A DNA stretch of 64,000 nt from Chaunax sp. Z400 (taxonomy: Eukaryota > Chordata > Actinopteri > Lophiiformes > Chaunacidae). The stretch covers positions 13,329,501 through 13,393,500 of the forward strand of contig CM075188.1 in the NCBI GenBank assembly GCA_037577475.1, in the 5' to 3' direction. The position numbers and the translations under genes were made by a program. Each line of letters opens with the position of its first letter. Positions within the stretch are counted from its first letter, which is position 1. The notes under the pieces were generated by a model. That model made no database searches and had not been told where the DNA came from. It worked only from the letters and a program-made list of their open reading frames with translations. This document shows, one piece after another, positions 20,849-35,600 of this stretch.

Positions 20849-23800
20849 TCACACGCTCATCGTCATGGTTGGAGAGTACTATGAAGACACAGAGAACAGA
20901 CCGTTAAAATACAGCTTTTCCTTGGTCAGACACAAAGCCAGCCTCCACACCGTTGGCCGTCAGTGATGATAATATGCTGTGACTGTGGGGTCAACAGTGC
21001 TGTACCTCAGCATTCACTGAAGTACTATTACAATCCAGAGAGGTGAGCTGAGGGGAGGAACAGGCAAGAGGGGAGACTTACATTCTCGCTCTGAAAGGAG
21101 TGTAGGAAGTTTCCACTCAGCTCCCCATCATCCCTGGGGGTCCCAGGAGGATTGCTGATGCCACTTAAATTGTTTGGGGAATTCTGCAGACAAAAAGTGG
21201 CCAATGATATTTTACACTCCAGTCAAGACTGCGCTATAAAGGCGAGGACTATTTGCTTGGTTAAAATATTTACCTTGTTCATTCCATCCATATCACCAGA
21301 GCCTAAGAATGACACAATATGAAAAACAGAGTTGTATTCTGGGAAGGAAATGCTTTATGCTGTTGTCCTCTACTAATGTATGTAAACTTTTACTATGTCA
21401 ATTAAAAAAATTCTGTTCTGTTAGTAAGTGTGTTGTAGTAGGCGGTGTTACCTAGTGACCCGTTCATGTGGTGTGGTTCCATCCCAGCCATAGCTCCCAG
21501 GGGTCCATCAGAGCCGGGGCCCATAGGGAACTAGGGGGGGGGAACGTGACAGCATGGACTCACTGACCACATCACAACTTAAGTTACTAACAAAGGAAGT
21601 CAAAAGCTCCAAGGACTAGCAGGTTAAAAGTTAAATACAATTAAATGTGAACTTCAGTCTCACAACTGAAAAACCCTCACAAACCACATTGTTTTAGCTT
21701 CAAGATTGGCTCAAGCAGTAGCCAACAGTATCAAGACACACAACAGTATCAAGACACACAACAGTATCAAGACACACAACAGTATCAATACACACAAACA
21801 GAACCAGTATTAAGAGTGCATCTGTTTTGTTCCTATAAAAACCTATTTTGCACAATCTTGGATGGATAAGTGCATATCAGGGATGTGTGTTTTTACACCA
21901 AATCACTGGTGTTGAGTACAACTGGTTTTCAGACACACCAGCTCTACTAATGCACAAGGAAGTGACATTTGCCAAATAAAAAAATTAAATAAACCATAAA
22001 AATGTAATACTTTAAATTATTTTTCAGGTTTGACGTTTGTGTTGGTCCACCTGCAACATACCAGATCTAACTGTGACAAAGATATGAGTCTAGATCAGAT
22101 GATGTAGGCAATTTGTCAGTATGGGAAATGACTTAAGATTTTTAATTCAAACAAGGTTCAGTCACTTTATCATGTGGCTGGCTCCAAAATCAGAAAAGAA
22201 AACAAATTAATTACATAATTCGTTCGAAAACACTGACACAAAAGTCCTTTTTTACTAAACAGTGATGATATAAAGTCATAGTAGAATAAGTTCTAAAACC
22301 AAGAAGGACATTTATTTTTTTGCCTAGCAACATGGATGTACAGGACTGGACTATCCCAACAGGTGCAAGCAGGCATCAGACAAGACTGTGCTGAGATAGT
22401 GAAGAGGGCAGGTGTTCGGTTAATGGTGCATGCTTTTCACAATGAATACCTCAGCCACTTAATTACCGTCCTCTGTCAACCACTGTTTTTTTCCAAGTGA
22501 CCCTCCTAACATTCATGGGGTGATGCTTACATTTAGGTGTGTCAGACATATTGCTTGACGCAGCAAAACACTGGGCCTTGTGCAAAAGGGTTTAAGTAAT
22601 TAGGTTGCCAATGAGATACAAAATTAATTTTCTCTGTCTTCAGATGTATGCTTACTTCACGAATAGTTCTTTTATCCAACTCAATCATCGCAATATCAAC
22701 CCTGAGAATGAGGAAAGGGAACTTACACTATTTCGGTTGCCAGGTCCAGTGTTGATCATGGTGTACAAATTGTCACCAGAGTTATTAGAATCTGGAAAAG
22801 GTTCAATCATTCATAGAATTGGTACTGGATAGAGCATGAAAAGGGTACTGATTAACAGTTTAGCTCAGAGAAGCACCAACCTGCAGGGCTGGGCATGATG
22901 GGAGTTCCTGGCGGCCCCCCACCTCCAGAAGCACCCTACAGAGAATAAATTAAAAAATACAACATATTACAAATTTGCATGAAAACACCGTCTTTGAAAT
23001 GTTTTAAATACCCAATCTGAAATTTATATGTGTAAGTTGAGATGCCAGGATGTGTTCTCACCCCATATGCACCAGGAGAGGGTGATGAGTAAGGCATCTG
23101 AAACAAAAACAAACATTACAGACCAGAAATGGGTGAGTACAAACCATCTCTATACTTCAAAATGTCATCATGTGATGGTGCTAATACCATTATGGCTGTC
23201 TATCTAACCTTCCGTGGAAACCATGACACATAATACAATTACATCACAGACTAGAACTTGGAGCACATTAGCCCTCAGCAGCTCTGAGAGGAGCAGCAAT
23301 TGAACTACAATTTTCCTGGTGGTATGTGTGTGTTTGTGCATCAGCACTCACAGAGTTGGCATTGTTGGGATTGGGCCATGGCCGACCAGTCCCTGGGCCC
23401 CTAGATAGACCATTAGAAATGTTAGAAAGCTAATGCATTAAGTTTTTCAAGACTTGTGAGACAATATGCTTAAAATGTTTTTTTTAAAAAGCCTCACATG
23501 TTCACTCCTGGCATACCGGGACCCATGGTGTTGTGTGGAGGCCTCATCCCACCTCCGAAGTTCTGAGAGGACAACCAAAAACCATCTAATTATCTTGAAA
23601 TGTTCTTTTAAGGATTTAAAGCCAGGGTAAATTAGTTAGAGAAAAATCAAGGCAAACAAGTAGTAAGGCAATTAAGAAAAACAGCTTTGATTTAAATTGG
23701 ATATAGAATTCTCCAAAAAAAAAAAAAAAAACAGAACCTGTGAGGCGAAGGCCCATGACTACAGAGTCATCAGCACAGTGGTTACTCTGTCTAAGTAGAA

Positions 23801-26800
23801 TTTCTCACCTGAGGGCCAGGTCCCATGGGTCCCATGCCACGAGGGCCGCTCATTCTCTGCATTGGCCCCAAGTTAGGATGGCCTGGAGAGAGAAAGACAA
23901 TTCACATGAAGACACAATCCAGGAATATTTTTTCAAATGTACTTTAAGTGAATAAACACACCTTGCGGTCGTGTAGGGTCCATGTTGGGCAGCATAGGAT
24001 GAGGACCCGGTCCGCCGCCTGGTGGCTACCAGGAATAAGGGACAAAGACCCAATGAAACTGTAGTTAGAATATGTGCCTTGTATTCTACACCCATAGTAC
24101 TGTGTGTGTGAGTGTGAGCTCTACCTGGTTGCCCATCCTGATGGGGGGACCTCTTGGGCCTCCAGCAAAGCGAGGTGACATGAAAGACTACAACGAAACA
24201 ACATTGCTCCGTGAGAAGTCAACAAGGAAGTGAAAAATCTTCAAATGCAGTATTCTAAATTCTAAATAGTATATTGGTGTGGATACTGAAAGCAGCGTAA
24301 AGCATTGAGCTGAGACGAATGCCAAAGCATGAAGCATCAGCACTGAGAACCAGAGTTCCCAAATGACCGCAGACGGCAAAAACAGAGAAAAAGAGAGGGA
24401 GAGGGAGTGTTACCTGACTGTGAGGTCCCATCATACTGTTAGGGGGAGGAGGCTGAGGGTGAGGAGAGCCCTGGGGACCAGGAGGACCCTGTGGCATTGC
24501 ACAAAATTAAGGAAGCAAGGAGGAAGATAAGTGGAGGGAGGGTGGGGAGGATGAAACAAAAAAAGAGAGGAAGGGAGTGAGAAACATAAGTGAGGAGAGG
24601 AGCAGAGAGAGAAGCAGGGTTACTGCAGGGCAGGACAGTTCGAGTGCAGGAACCAAAGTGTGGTGCAAAAAATGTACACAAACAAGATGCTAATTTTCAT
24701 GTACCAAACACAGTAAAGGAGAGAGACTGAGCAGAGCAAGCAAATGAATTAGCCTTGAGTGAGAGAAAACAGACAGAGAGATGGGGAGGATGTGTGCTCT
24801 TTTGCCTGTCAGTCAAGACATTAAGAGGCCTGCTGCATGCAGCATGTTATCAGAGCTAATTTCCCTGATTTAACAGCATCAATTAAGCTCTATGCAATTA
24901 GTTGTATAACAACACCAAACACTGTGTTGCTAATGCTGCAGACCTGACAGAGTGAGGGTTTTAACTGAACCTCCTCCAATGGATTCTGGTATGGAAAGTA
25001 TGTGTCTGTTCATGCATCAATGTGAAAATGTCTGTCCTGATATGAACATGATCACATAACGTTATGTCTTTCAGGCTTCTAGTACATAATAAGGTGGTGG
25101 ATTTAGATCGAATAGTTTGGTCTAGTGGAAGAAGAGCATTATTGTGACTTCATGTCACCTCTTAGAGCCACAGTCCCACACAACCGTCTGCCAGGAGTTT
25201 ATCCACATGAGATATTGATTTACAGTAGGTGCTGCAACTTTCGATTTCTCCATTAGGGAAAATGGCCAGGCCACGCCTGCTTGTTTACAGCACTGGAGGG
25301 GCCCAGGCAGACAGAATGTCTGTGACTATTTACTTCAAGTTTATTGAGCAAAATGGAGAAAAACAAAAGCAGTACAGACACCAATGCGAGACCGAAAGCT
25401 TCGTACGCTTCAATCGAAACCCCTGCAGCATTTTGCAAAGCTGGACCTGGCAGAGGTGCAGCTAGGCAATTTTGATAATTGATTATGAGGTGATTTAAGG
25501 GCAAATTTAGCAGTAAAGCTGATGTAGAAGTATTCCTAACAGTACTAGACAGCATGAGTGTGGAGACTGGCTAACCTGGAAAAAGCCGGGTGGTATGGGT
25601 CCTCCAGGCATGCCCTCGCCAGGAGGCATCCCTCCCATCACAGGACTGGGGGCGGCTGCTGCACTCTAAGAAAAGAAAAAGAGACGAAACAGCAACATTA
25701 CAACCTCTCAATGTGCTGCACAAGATAACTTGATTAATTACCTCTGCCAAGGAGGTAATGTGTTCACCAGCGTTGGTTAGTTTCTTTGTTACCTTTGTCT
25801 GTTACTCAAAAGCTGAGCTGCCTAATCGGAGGTTTGCGCTCTCCGAGTGCTGTCTAGTTTAGACTGAAATCTCAACACACTTATGGAACTTTAACATGCG
25901 GATGAAATATTGTTGGAAATCTGTTTTATTCCTTCATGATCAAAGATCTCGGCACAGCTGGCCACAGGAGCAAATCTCAGGCATTGTATACACTCTTGGA
26001 CTAACACAGTGACGCAGACCAACCCTGGGTTAGCATTAAGAGTGTGTGATAAAACCTGTCTATAATCGGTACGACATACGAGTGAATACGTTTTAATGAA
26101 AACTGGGACTTTCAGAAAATTTCGTTAACACTCTCTAACTTCCGTATTTGCCCTAAAGTCCTACATTCGTACATCAAAATGGCAAAGAAAGACATTACTG
26201 TCGTACCAAACACACTGGAAAAATCGAGTGCGTAGCAACATTTTGGTTAAAGACGTTCACTAAGGGCGACAAAAGTTGACAAAAACATGGCAGTTTGCAA
26301 AGGTTGCAGTGAAATTCTCGGCCGGAACATGTCCCAGTTGATGTGTCAGCAATCTAAGTCGATTGAAGCGCTGTAAGTTGTTGTTAAGTGAGAGTAAAAG
26401 CACAAAAGAAGGGTCAAACATGACATGCTGACAGGATAACAGAAAACACAAATCAAATCAGCCACGGGCACAAAACCTGACTAACAACGTTTCAAGGTTC
26501 ATAATTAAGGATTTGAGACTTTTTCCTGGTTAAATAAATAAAATGTGTAGCAGTGAGGAATTGAATATCAGACCCTAAAGATGTTAGAAAAGCATTTTAA
26601 CATCTTATCTTGTAAGCTAACTAACCTTGTTTACTTGTGTAAACCAGTTAAAAACATTATTTTGAATAGCATCTGATGAAGAGATTAGAAACAGTATTTG
26701 TGCTGACAGCAGAAGGATATCCTCTTATGCTGTTTCTGCTGTGATACTGTGTTGAAAGCACAGCTACTATTGGGTTGAATTAAAACTTAAGTTAATGTAA

Positions 26801-29562
26801 GTTCAATTCAAGAATGTTAGCTACCTTTATATTAAGCATTAAACTGAAAAGTAAAGTTTAAAAAAAGCATCATTCTTGTTTTGACAAGTTAATCATAAAG
26901 CACAATAGAAAATGTTCCAAATAGTAAATACATAATACCTCCATTATGTGCATGTAATGTCAAAACAGTAATTTTGCAATATATTGCAATACAAAAATTT
27001 ACTGCGATACCCAACCCTAGTTAGCAGTCAGTCTAATTGAGTTAAAGTACATAATGTGAATAGACTTGATGACCCTTGTAAAAGACTTGATGAACTCCAT
27101 CTAATTGGTGTTTGAACATAATTCAACCCACCCTCGATTTTAAAAAAAACAGGAAGAAATAGAGCACCGAAATGCATGTGGTAGACGTGCATCATTTGTG
27201 GATCTCTGGTATGTTCTTACTGGGGGTCATCCAAGCCCTTCAGATCCAGGGTCCAGTGGATCAGATAAGAATCAGTAGGATTCACTGAGTCAGTGACTCC
27301 AAAGTGCTGCTGCACAGCAGGGGCTTGCAGAGCCAATTTCCTGCTCAAACCGCAGCCCTAATTCACTAATGTGCCATTTGCTTCGGTCACACGCTCCTAA
27401 TTGACTGGGTTTTCTTCCTTGTAGCTGAAGCAATCTGAGATGGGCTAATGTCCGGCGAGCCGCTGGGTTTAGCTTTCAACAGCTACAGAACAAGAGAAGC
27501 TTCATCAGTCCTATTTCTTTATGCTTACTAACATTATACTGTAAATGTATGGAAGAAAAAAAAATAACGATCCCACACACACACACACACACACTCACGG
27601 ATGGTCTCTGTCCAGAGTTGTAAGACATCACTGGCCAAAACACACTCCCTGATATCGACTGCACCTCCTTAATTATATCTAGTCAGGCTGCTACTGCAGG
27701 GCCACTGTGAAATACCACAGCAGGGAGAGAAGTGAGGCGACAGAGACAAGTCGTGTCTTATCAGGCTCCACCACCACTGGGACATGGACACACAGACATC
27801 CCATTTCTTAACAAAGCACCGTCATAGGATGCTGTAGAAAAGTCAGCAAGATCTCCACACATGGCTAACATCTGAACTCTCACTAAAAACAATGAAATTC
27901 TATGGAAGATTCTCTGGAGATATCAGATGTTCCACAGACCAAATTTTCCACTCTATGTGCTACCTCGCCCTTCCCACCCAGTTAGTCTCAGCTACCCTGC
28001 CAGTTAATGTATAAATACATTGGAGCTAACTTAATGCAAATGTCACACAACAGACGGTTCTTGACCTGAAATGATGCTCAAATGCACAGTCTATTGAGCA
28101 ACTACATGAAAAAATAAAAGTTCACACACAAAAACCATCAAATATGACCCCACTAATGGTCAGCATGGATATGTGTGGTGACCTGGCTGGTCTGTGATGA
28201 CAGTCTGTCCTTTCTCACATACATATGACACAAATAAAACGTTTTTTCATACATGTAGGCTCTGTTTACCCCCGGCACTAAAATGTGTCTTGATTGGATC
28301 ACATGTGTAGCTATAAGCACAGGCGTGAATACACCCAAGATGCATTGAGGACACATTGACTTCTGATCACTCGAACCGCGTTCAGAGGTGGTCTATAACG
28401 TATACGACCACATTCTTTAAGCAGTGTGTTCAGGAATGTGTCCTGGGTCACATCGAAAGACCGCCCTCTCAACCGACACCCTCTGCATCAGCACACACGA
28501 TTTCCATTAGTTTGGTGGTGATGCAAATGACACTGCAACTGATTTCACCACCGAACTACCAACTACAACATCATCCGACTTCCTTTTAAATATTGCATGA
28601 TTTTGTGACTTGTTAAAAGAGGAGAAACTTTCTGAAACGCTGTCCATAATAGACATTTGATTATTTAGACCCTCGCTACAATTTGGCAAATGTTAACATG
28701 AAGTTATTTCTGTCTTTGTGTAAAAACCTGTGCGTTTGTTCCAGCGTATGGGCCGCCAGATAAAAACAATGAAACATTTTATTATCACAATAGGAAACGA
28801 TGTACGTGTTTATTTGGATGTAGAGCAGGGAAGTGATATCTAGTCACAAGTGGTAACTCTAGACGGACTGTAATCCTGAGCGTAAACTGATGCATTTAGA
28901 TACCAGTTGTAAACAGGACCATATATAGTCATGATGAAATGATTGTGATGTTGCAACAGTCAAAGGCGACCTTCTCTTAAGGCAGAACAATCTATTGCAA
29001 AGTTCTCAGCATCACCCATTTTCAGACTCGTCAGGAGTGTCATTGTATCTCTGAAGTATATCATGCAGCTTTTGGTAGGATGTTCCATCAATCAGGCCAT
29101 TTCCACCTTATCCAACGAATCTGCACATTCATTTCTTCCATGTTCTTGTCTCTGCCCAACATGAGGGAACGTTCATGCGGACCTTCACGTGACTAGTAAC
29201 CTAAAACTTGACCCACACAAAAACGTCCTCATAGCATCATTGAAAGTCTCTCCACACTGCTGTTTTTCACCAGGTGAGCAGTTTGCAGAGGCACATAGTA
29301 AGAAAAGAATGAGCAGTGAGTCAAATCCTTACATACAAGAATATTGGCCTGAATTTATAATGACACTCTATATTACTGAATGGTATTGATAGAAGTGATG
29401 GTCAGATATTTCAAAGTATTTCAAACAAATTAAGAAATACATATATATATATATATTTGTATATACTGTATACATATGTGTATATATACATTCAACTATA
29501 ATGAAATATATATAGCCTGGTGTCAAAGACAGCACTGTATTGGGAGTATACTGGCATATTTA

Positions 29563-29613
<51 letters not shown>

Positions 29614-32600
29614 ACCATACCCGTTTTGCAAGGACTGAACCTCCAAGCCAAGTCATCCCCATGCAAGTTAAACAACAATCAAGTTAAGATCCCATTTTGT
29701 CTGACACAATCACTGACTCTGAAGGAGTCATTCAGCAATTTCTCCGTCTAACCTGCTTGCCTGGCCTAACAGGTACACTAAAACACAAGGGTTGTGGGTA
29801 ACCAATTATGTAATCGTCCAACATTCATTTAGAAACACCGTTTTCGTGATTGATTCAAATAAAAGCATGGGAAGTGTCTTGCAAGCACATAAGTAGAGTG
29901 TACTGTGACAAGTGGAAATTATTTCTATTACAGCAGTAATGCAGTGAAAATACGAGCAACAGCTACTGCAGTCTCATTGTTATCACTACTATTTCACTGT
30001 ACTGTTTGTAGACTGCAATATAATTTATGACAAACACTTAAAGTACCGAGATCACAGAGGCAGGAGGGACAATACAATAAACAAGGAAGGAAGGAAGCCA
30101 GTTCATATCATAGTATTGTAGCAAGAAGAGACACAAGTTTGTGATTAGCATATTTAGATTCAAGTAGTGTGATCAGCTCCCTAAAGCTTATTAGCATCCA
30201 GTTTTCTTAAACGCTTCAGTAAACACTTCTCTTACTCTGCCCTCAGTGAAGTCCAACACTTTGCTTTGCACTCCGTTGGATATGCCATAATGCTTCTGCC
30301 ATGGCCTCAAAATCTCATGAGTCATTTACACTGTATGGAAAAGGGGTTATTCATAGTTCTGACCTCTTCAAAATTCATGATAAACACTACTTTGTGACTT
30401 CCTGCCAAGCAACCCCAGCCCCCCCTCATAGTGATCTATTTCACTTAATAAAGCAGATAACTTTAGATGTAGCGTTTGTACGCTTTAAAGCTCAATTGAG
30501 GGCCTGTGCATGACTTTACTTGATCCAAACAGGCCTCTCACAAAGCCACGTTTAGATTTTTTGTTTGTTTTGTTTTTACATTAAGTATTCACAAGCCACC
30601 ATAGCATATTTTATCATGTAACAGGCATAGCACTGATCCTCACTTTGCATATTTAGGTAGCATATGTAGGGAGTCAAAAGTTAATCACTTTAATAGGGAT
30701 ATTTATCTCTGCTGAGGAAATAATGTTTGTGCCGAAATGGGTTTGTCTGGCTGTTAGCAAGGATCGAACAAAAACTACTTGATGGATTTTGGTGATACTT
30801 GATAAAAGGGCTGGGCATGTGAAAAAGAAGAACCCATTACATTTTGGAGTGGATCTGGATAAATGGGCGGACTAACAAATTCTAAAAACTAATAATGATA
30901 ACAATGTGACTCCAAATTTGAGGGGCATGTTTTCATGGTCAAGGTGTCATATTATGAGGGTCAAACTATCATGGGACTGTTGCTTTTAGGTGAAATGAAA
31001 TAATGGGAAAACTGAGCTGCCTTGGTGGGGGCTTGTGCTCTCTGAGTGCTGTCTAGTTGACAATCTAATTTTTACAATGGGTTAAGAGTTAAGTCTTCAA
31101 GTGATTATGTTGCAACCATCAGCAGAAACGAGTCGGATTCACATTGTTCAGTTATAGCAACAAAACACAAGGTGTCTCTGATGCAAAGACAACAATGAAG
31201 CTTTGTCCCGGCCTTGGTTTTACTTTCGATGTATAATTAACATAACTTGTGTTATTATCCTCAATGAATGTTTTCATTGAAGATAGTCTTGAAATATAAT
31301 CATCCTCATTCTTATTGCAGGATGCTCCTCCGAGAGCTATCAGATAAGAAGTAAACTGTTCAACTCCAGGAGAGTGGGTGTTAGAGAGATTAACTAAAGA
31401 ATATCGGGTCTTTCTCGAGGAAGAGGTTCATCTTTTTAATCTACAATTTATGGCGAGTTTAAAATAACACAACAACAAGCGATTGCTGTTTTGTTCCACC
31501 CTGCAAAGAAAAAGTGACGTATAACAAAGCTGTATTTGAGCTATTAACCAGAATGCCATAAAACAATGTCAGTCAGCAACCTGCACAGACCTGTAAGTCA
31601 GAAACTGTTTGGTAGACTGAAAAACCACTGTGCATGGTAGTTTCCCCAGGCACGATGCATTAGATCTTTACCATACCCAACTAAAGTGGACAGCTGTGCC
31701 GGCTGGACTGTCCCAAACAGCCCGATGCTGCTTTTGGTCTAAACGAACCACGTCTCCCAACAAACTCTCTGGTACAGGAAAGGGAGCATGTGTCCCAGCC
31801 CTGCCAGGGGCTATGAGGCTCTTGTCTGGGGTCTTCCTTACAACTCCCCAGGGGAGCTCTTTTAAGACAGACTCACCCCCCACCCCTGACAATGATTCAG
31901 CGTATATATGTGTGTATGCTTCAGAACATATGAGCCATAATCCCAGCCAAATACATTTCCCCGAATTCTTGAATCACAGAAGGGGGGGTTATAAAAGGCC
32001 AGAGTGGTGGCGGATGTGCTTGTGCTCTCCTTACAAAAACAAAGAGAGAGGGGGAACACATGGGGGGGGGGGAGAAAAATAAGGAAAGAGATGGGAGGGT
32101 GAGGATGACCAAGAGGTTGACTCGGGTAAAAGTGAGAAAGCAGAGTGAAACAGAAACTGAAAGAGGGAAAAATTTATTTTTTTTGGATGTAAATACAAAC
32201 CTGAGCTCCAGCGCAGACCACCCAGCTGCCAGCTCCTTGACCCAGTGTGCTCTTACTGGCCTCACTTCTTCCACTGGAACCAACACTCAAAAGAAACCAG
32301 CCCCTATGTTTAGCTTGTAAATGTTTAACCATCAATCAACATCATAAAACCCACTCTAAATCCTGACTGGATGCTCTCTGTCTCTAGTTACTTCTAGCAG
32401 GTCCCTTCCACCTCTCATCTCTTTCCTGTCTTCCTCCCCAACCCCCTCCTCTTACTATTCCCTCAGCTCCTCCGCAGTGCTGGATGCTGGGCATATGCCA
32501 CAGTGCCACTCCCCTTTCCTTGTTTCCAGTCTGCCCCCTCAGCTCTGTGACAGCCATCAATCAGGCGCTGACGCCATGGCGACGGGGCCCCTTGGGAAGC

Positions 32601-35600
32601 GTTCATCTGACCCGCCGGGGCTTTACGAGCACTGCCGGCTAACAGAGCAGCTATCACCTCCCCCACACCTAGACAAAGGCAAGGGTCCAAGGACTAGTGT
32701 CCACAGACACACTGCACACATCTGACTGACCCCCCCCCAATATCCACAAATGAACATAAGAAGATCCAAAACCAGCAAAGATCGGAGATCGAGCCACATA
32801 GAAACCCCCCAATGTCCCCATCACAGCAGCACAGTCCAGATGGATGCTTCACCTCTTCTGCTTAATGTTTTGAAAATGGTCTGAGTCAAAACCACGGGGT
32901 TCCCCAATGATAACCAGATGGAAACGGATAAATGATTGTAGAAACATTTTGTTGGATTTTTCTCTCTCTCATTTTAGGAATACTGTGGTAATTAATGATT
33001 GAAAACACAATTTCTCCAAGACAGAAGAAAGATTATGACGACTGTGACACTTTCCCTGTATTCTACAATTTCACACATAATATAAAATCTCACCAAAACA
33101 GGCAATCAAACATCAATTATAGTAATTGCAATTAATTACTATGAAGCTGGCTAGATGATTAATCTGCCAGGTGCAAACAAAATGCATTCCTCCTTTGTCC
33201 ACATGAGTTTGAATAATACGGAGAGCAGTTATTGAAAGGACAGTCACGCTGCAGTCGCTCTCCTGGCTCCCAGGTCACCTGCCAGATCAGGAGGCCTATT
33301 ACCCTGACAACTCTTTATGCCAAGACCAGGACCAACATCACCATTTCAACCACATATGCATGCATATGCATCACCAGCCTGCCTAGAAACAGGGCTGTAT
33401 ATCAGTCGTCCTGAGAGGAAACCTCCTTCACAAAAACGTGTCTTTATTTATCACCACATTGCACTCACAAGGAGTTCACACTTTTCTTTGATGGCCATGG
33501 GGCTCTTTTTATGTTCCCTCTGAATGCTGACTAAGAACGGGAAACAATGCTACACATGAAGAAAAACACTGTTTCTATATCTCATAATTGTCAGGATGCA
33601 AAACACCAACACCATGCAAATATGTAAGTGCTACTATATGAAGAGGCACTTCTCCTGAATGACAAAGATACTTGATCCATTATGTCATTGCATGTAAAAT
33701 GTTTCAGCATGTACAAACATCAGGGCGGCTGGAGGTTCATGTCAAAAATCTAGCTGCGTGTATAAAAAAAAGTTGTTCAGAACACACAGCGAGTTAATTT
33801 CAGTCTGCACAGCTGAGGCCGGGGGTTCAGGCATGGTGTGTATGAGGGGAGAGCACCGGACAGGTCTGACTCAGGATGTGCTGACATCAGCATCATTTTC
33901 CCAGAAGCCTATAAAGCTCATTGTTAGGCGCTTCATTTGACCCACCAGCAGGGCAAGATGATTGATGGTAAATTAAGGGCAAGGAATAATATATGGTCCC
34001 AGTCTCCTTTAGTTTAATACAGATACAAAAACATGCAGTGGGAAATCCAACATGACTTACATCCCTGAAAGGGTGCACTTAACATGCTAAAGAAGCATAA
34101 CAATGCCGATAATTTTAGCTTTCAATTCAAGCTAGGACAGCACAATATAACCTTTCAGCATCGACACTGCAATGATCATACAGTATGTGCAATAGTCACA
34201 TTGCGAATTGTGCAATTTTAAGTAAGCCTAAGGCTAATTAAGTCAAAACATGTCATGCTACTGCTTCTTTGCTGCTTGATTCAAAAGGAAAACTGTCATG
34301 GATCTCATTTTCTGCAACTAATCTACTAGAGAGGTCTGTCAGATAGAAAGAAAATGTACTTTGCTTTAAATAACTCCAGGTTGATTGAGCTATTTTATGT
34401 TTATTTTACAATTACTATTTGCAAGGCGCAACTCTGACTGGAAGCCCTCTTCATTTAAAGGCATCAAAAAAAGGTCGCATAATGATTAATTCTTTACAAA
34501 TAGAGCTATTTAGCCCATCTGCTGAAAAGTCATGGATTTTAGTATATTGCGAGACGTATCACAGAAAAGCAAAACGATATAACGATGTCAGTTTTTGCCA
34601 TATAGTGCAGTCCTACTTCAAGCTTAAAGAGAATCACAGTAGCCTGAATTAGAGCCACTGTATCACCCTTGACATGCAATGTGGGAGATTTTGCGCTGCA
34701 TGCTCCAACCAAAAATTTGGACCGATTGCACAACCTGAGTTGGAGGCACATCATTTACACCACCTCTTAGCCTTGACAGAAAACTTGTTGACTTATTTAG
34801 CAGAAGACAGAGCCATGCGTGCAACAGTTGCCTGTGTAATCACCACTCACGTAATCATGGAAGGCTTTTGCTTCGCTGGAGTGGTCACATGTCTCTCTCC
34901 TCTCTGGTGCAGCACAATACAAGTCCCAGAATACACTGTGGACAAGACAGGTCATGAAGCAAACAAAACCACACCAAAAAATTCTGTACATGTTAGCACT
35001 TAGGGAGACCAGAACATTATTCCTTACCACCACCAGGAGTGTAGGAATCCAGGAGGCTCTCCGAGTGTTATGTTTTTTTCCCATCGGATCTAGGACATGG
35101 AGAATTCAATAATTATTCATGGGTGTCATTTAAATAAATGCCATATTGTTGCTCCTAAAAGAGCACATGCAACACATTTATATACAAGTTAAGTATTAAA
35201 TTGTAAAAGGAAAATTTTAGTATGGTTGAACTTTTACTTAAAATTCAACATACCTCTGATAAAAAGGTCTGTGCAGACTTCTGTGCTCCTATGTGTAGCA
35301 AATACTCATAGACATACAGAGCCAATCTGTGTGGGGAAAACATCATTGTAGGATAATTTAACAAACTGGTCATTTTAAACATCAAATGGCAAGTTAAACC
35401 TTCTTCATCGGGCACATTAGAGTCGGGTACAGGCCTTCTGAACAATGGCTGCTAAACAGCCTATGCCAAAAGATTTAATGGGGACTGTGCAAACTAGCCA
35501 AAACCTGAATAAGAAACAATACAAAGGGGAGGTTGAAGTGCTGGAACAACAGTGAAATTTAGCGTCGTGATGTGAAATGAAAAATAACCCAGCACCAGCC

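Noticed and set aside
31630..32320. Open frames on both strands in ssbp3 intron 4
   Set aside because: Low-complexity G/A-rich sequence, overlapping in several frames, with no splice signals or homology.
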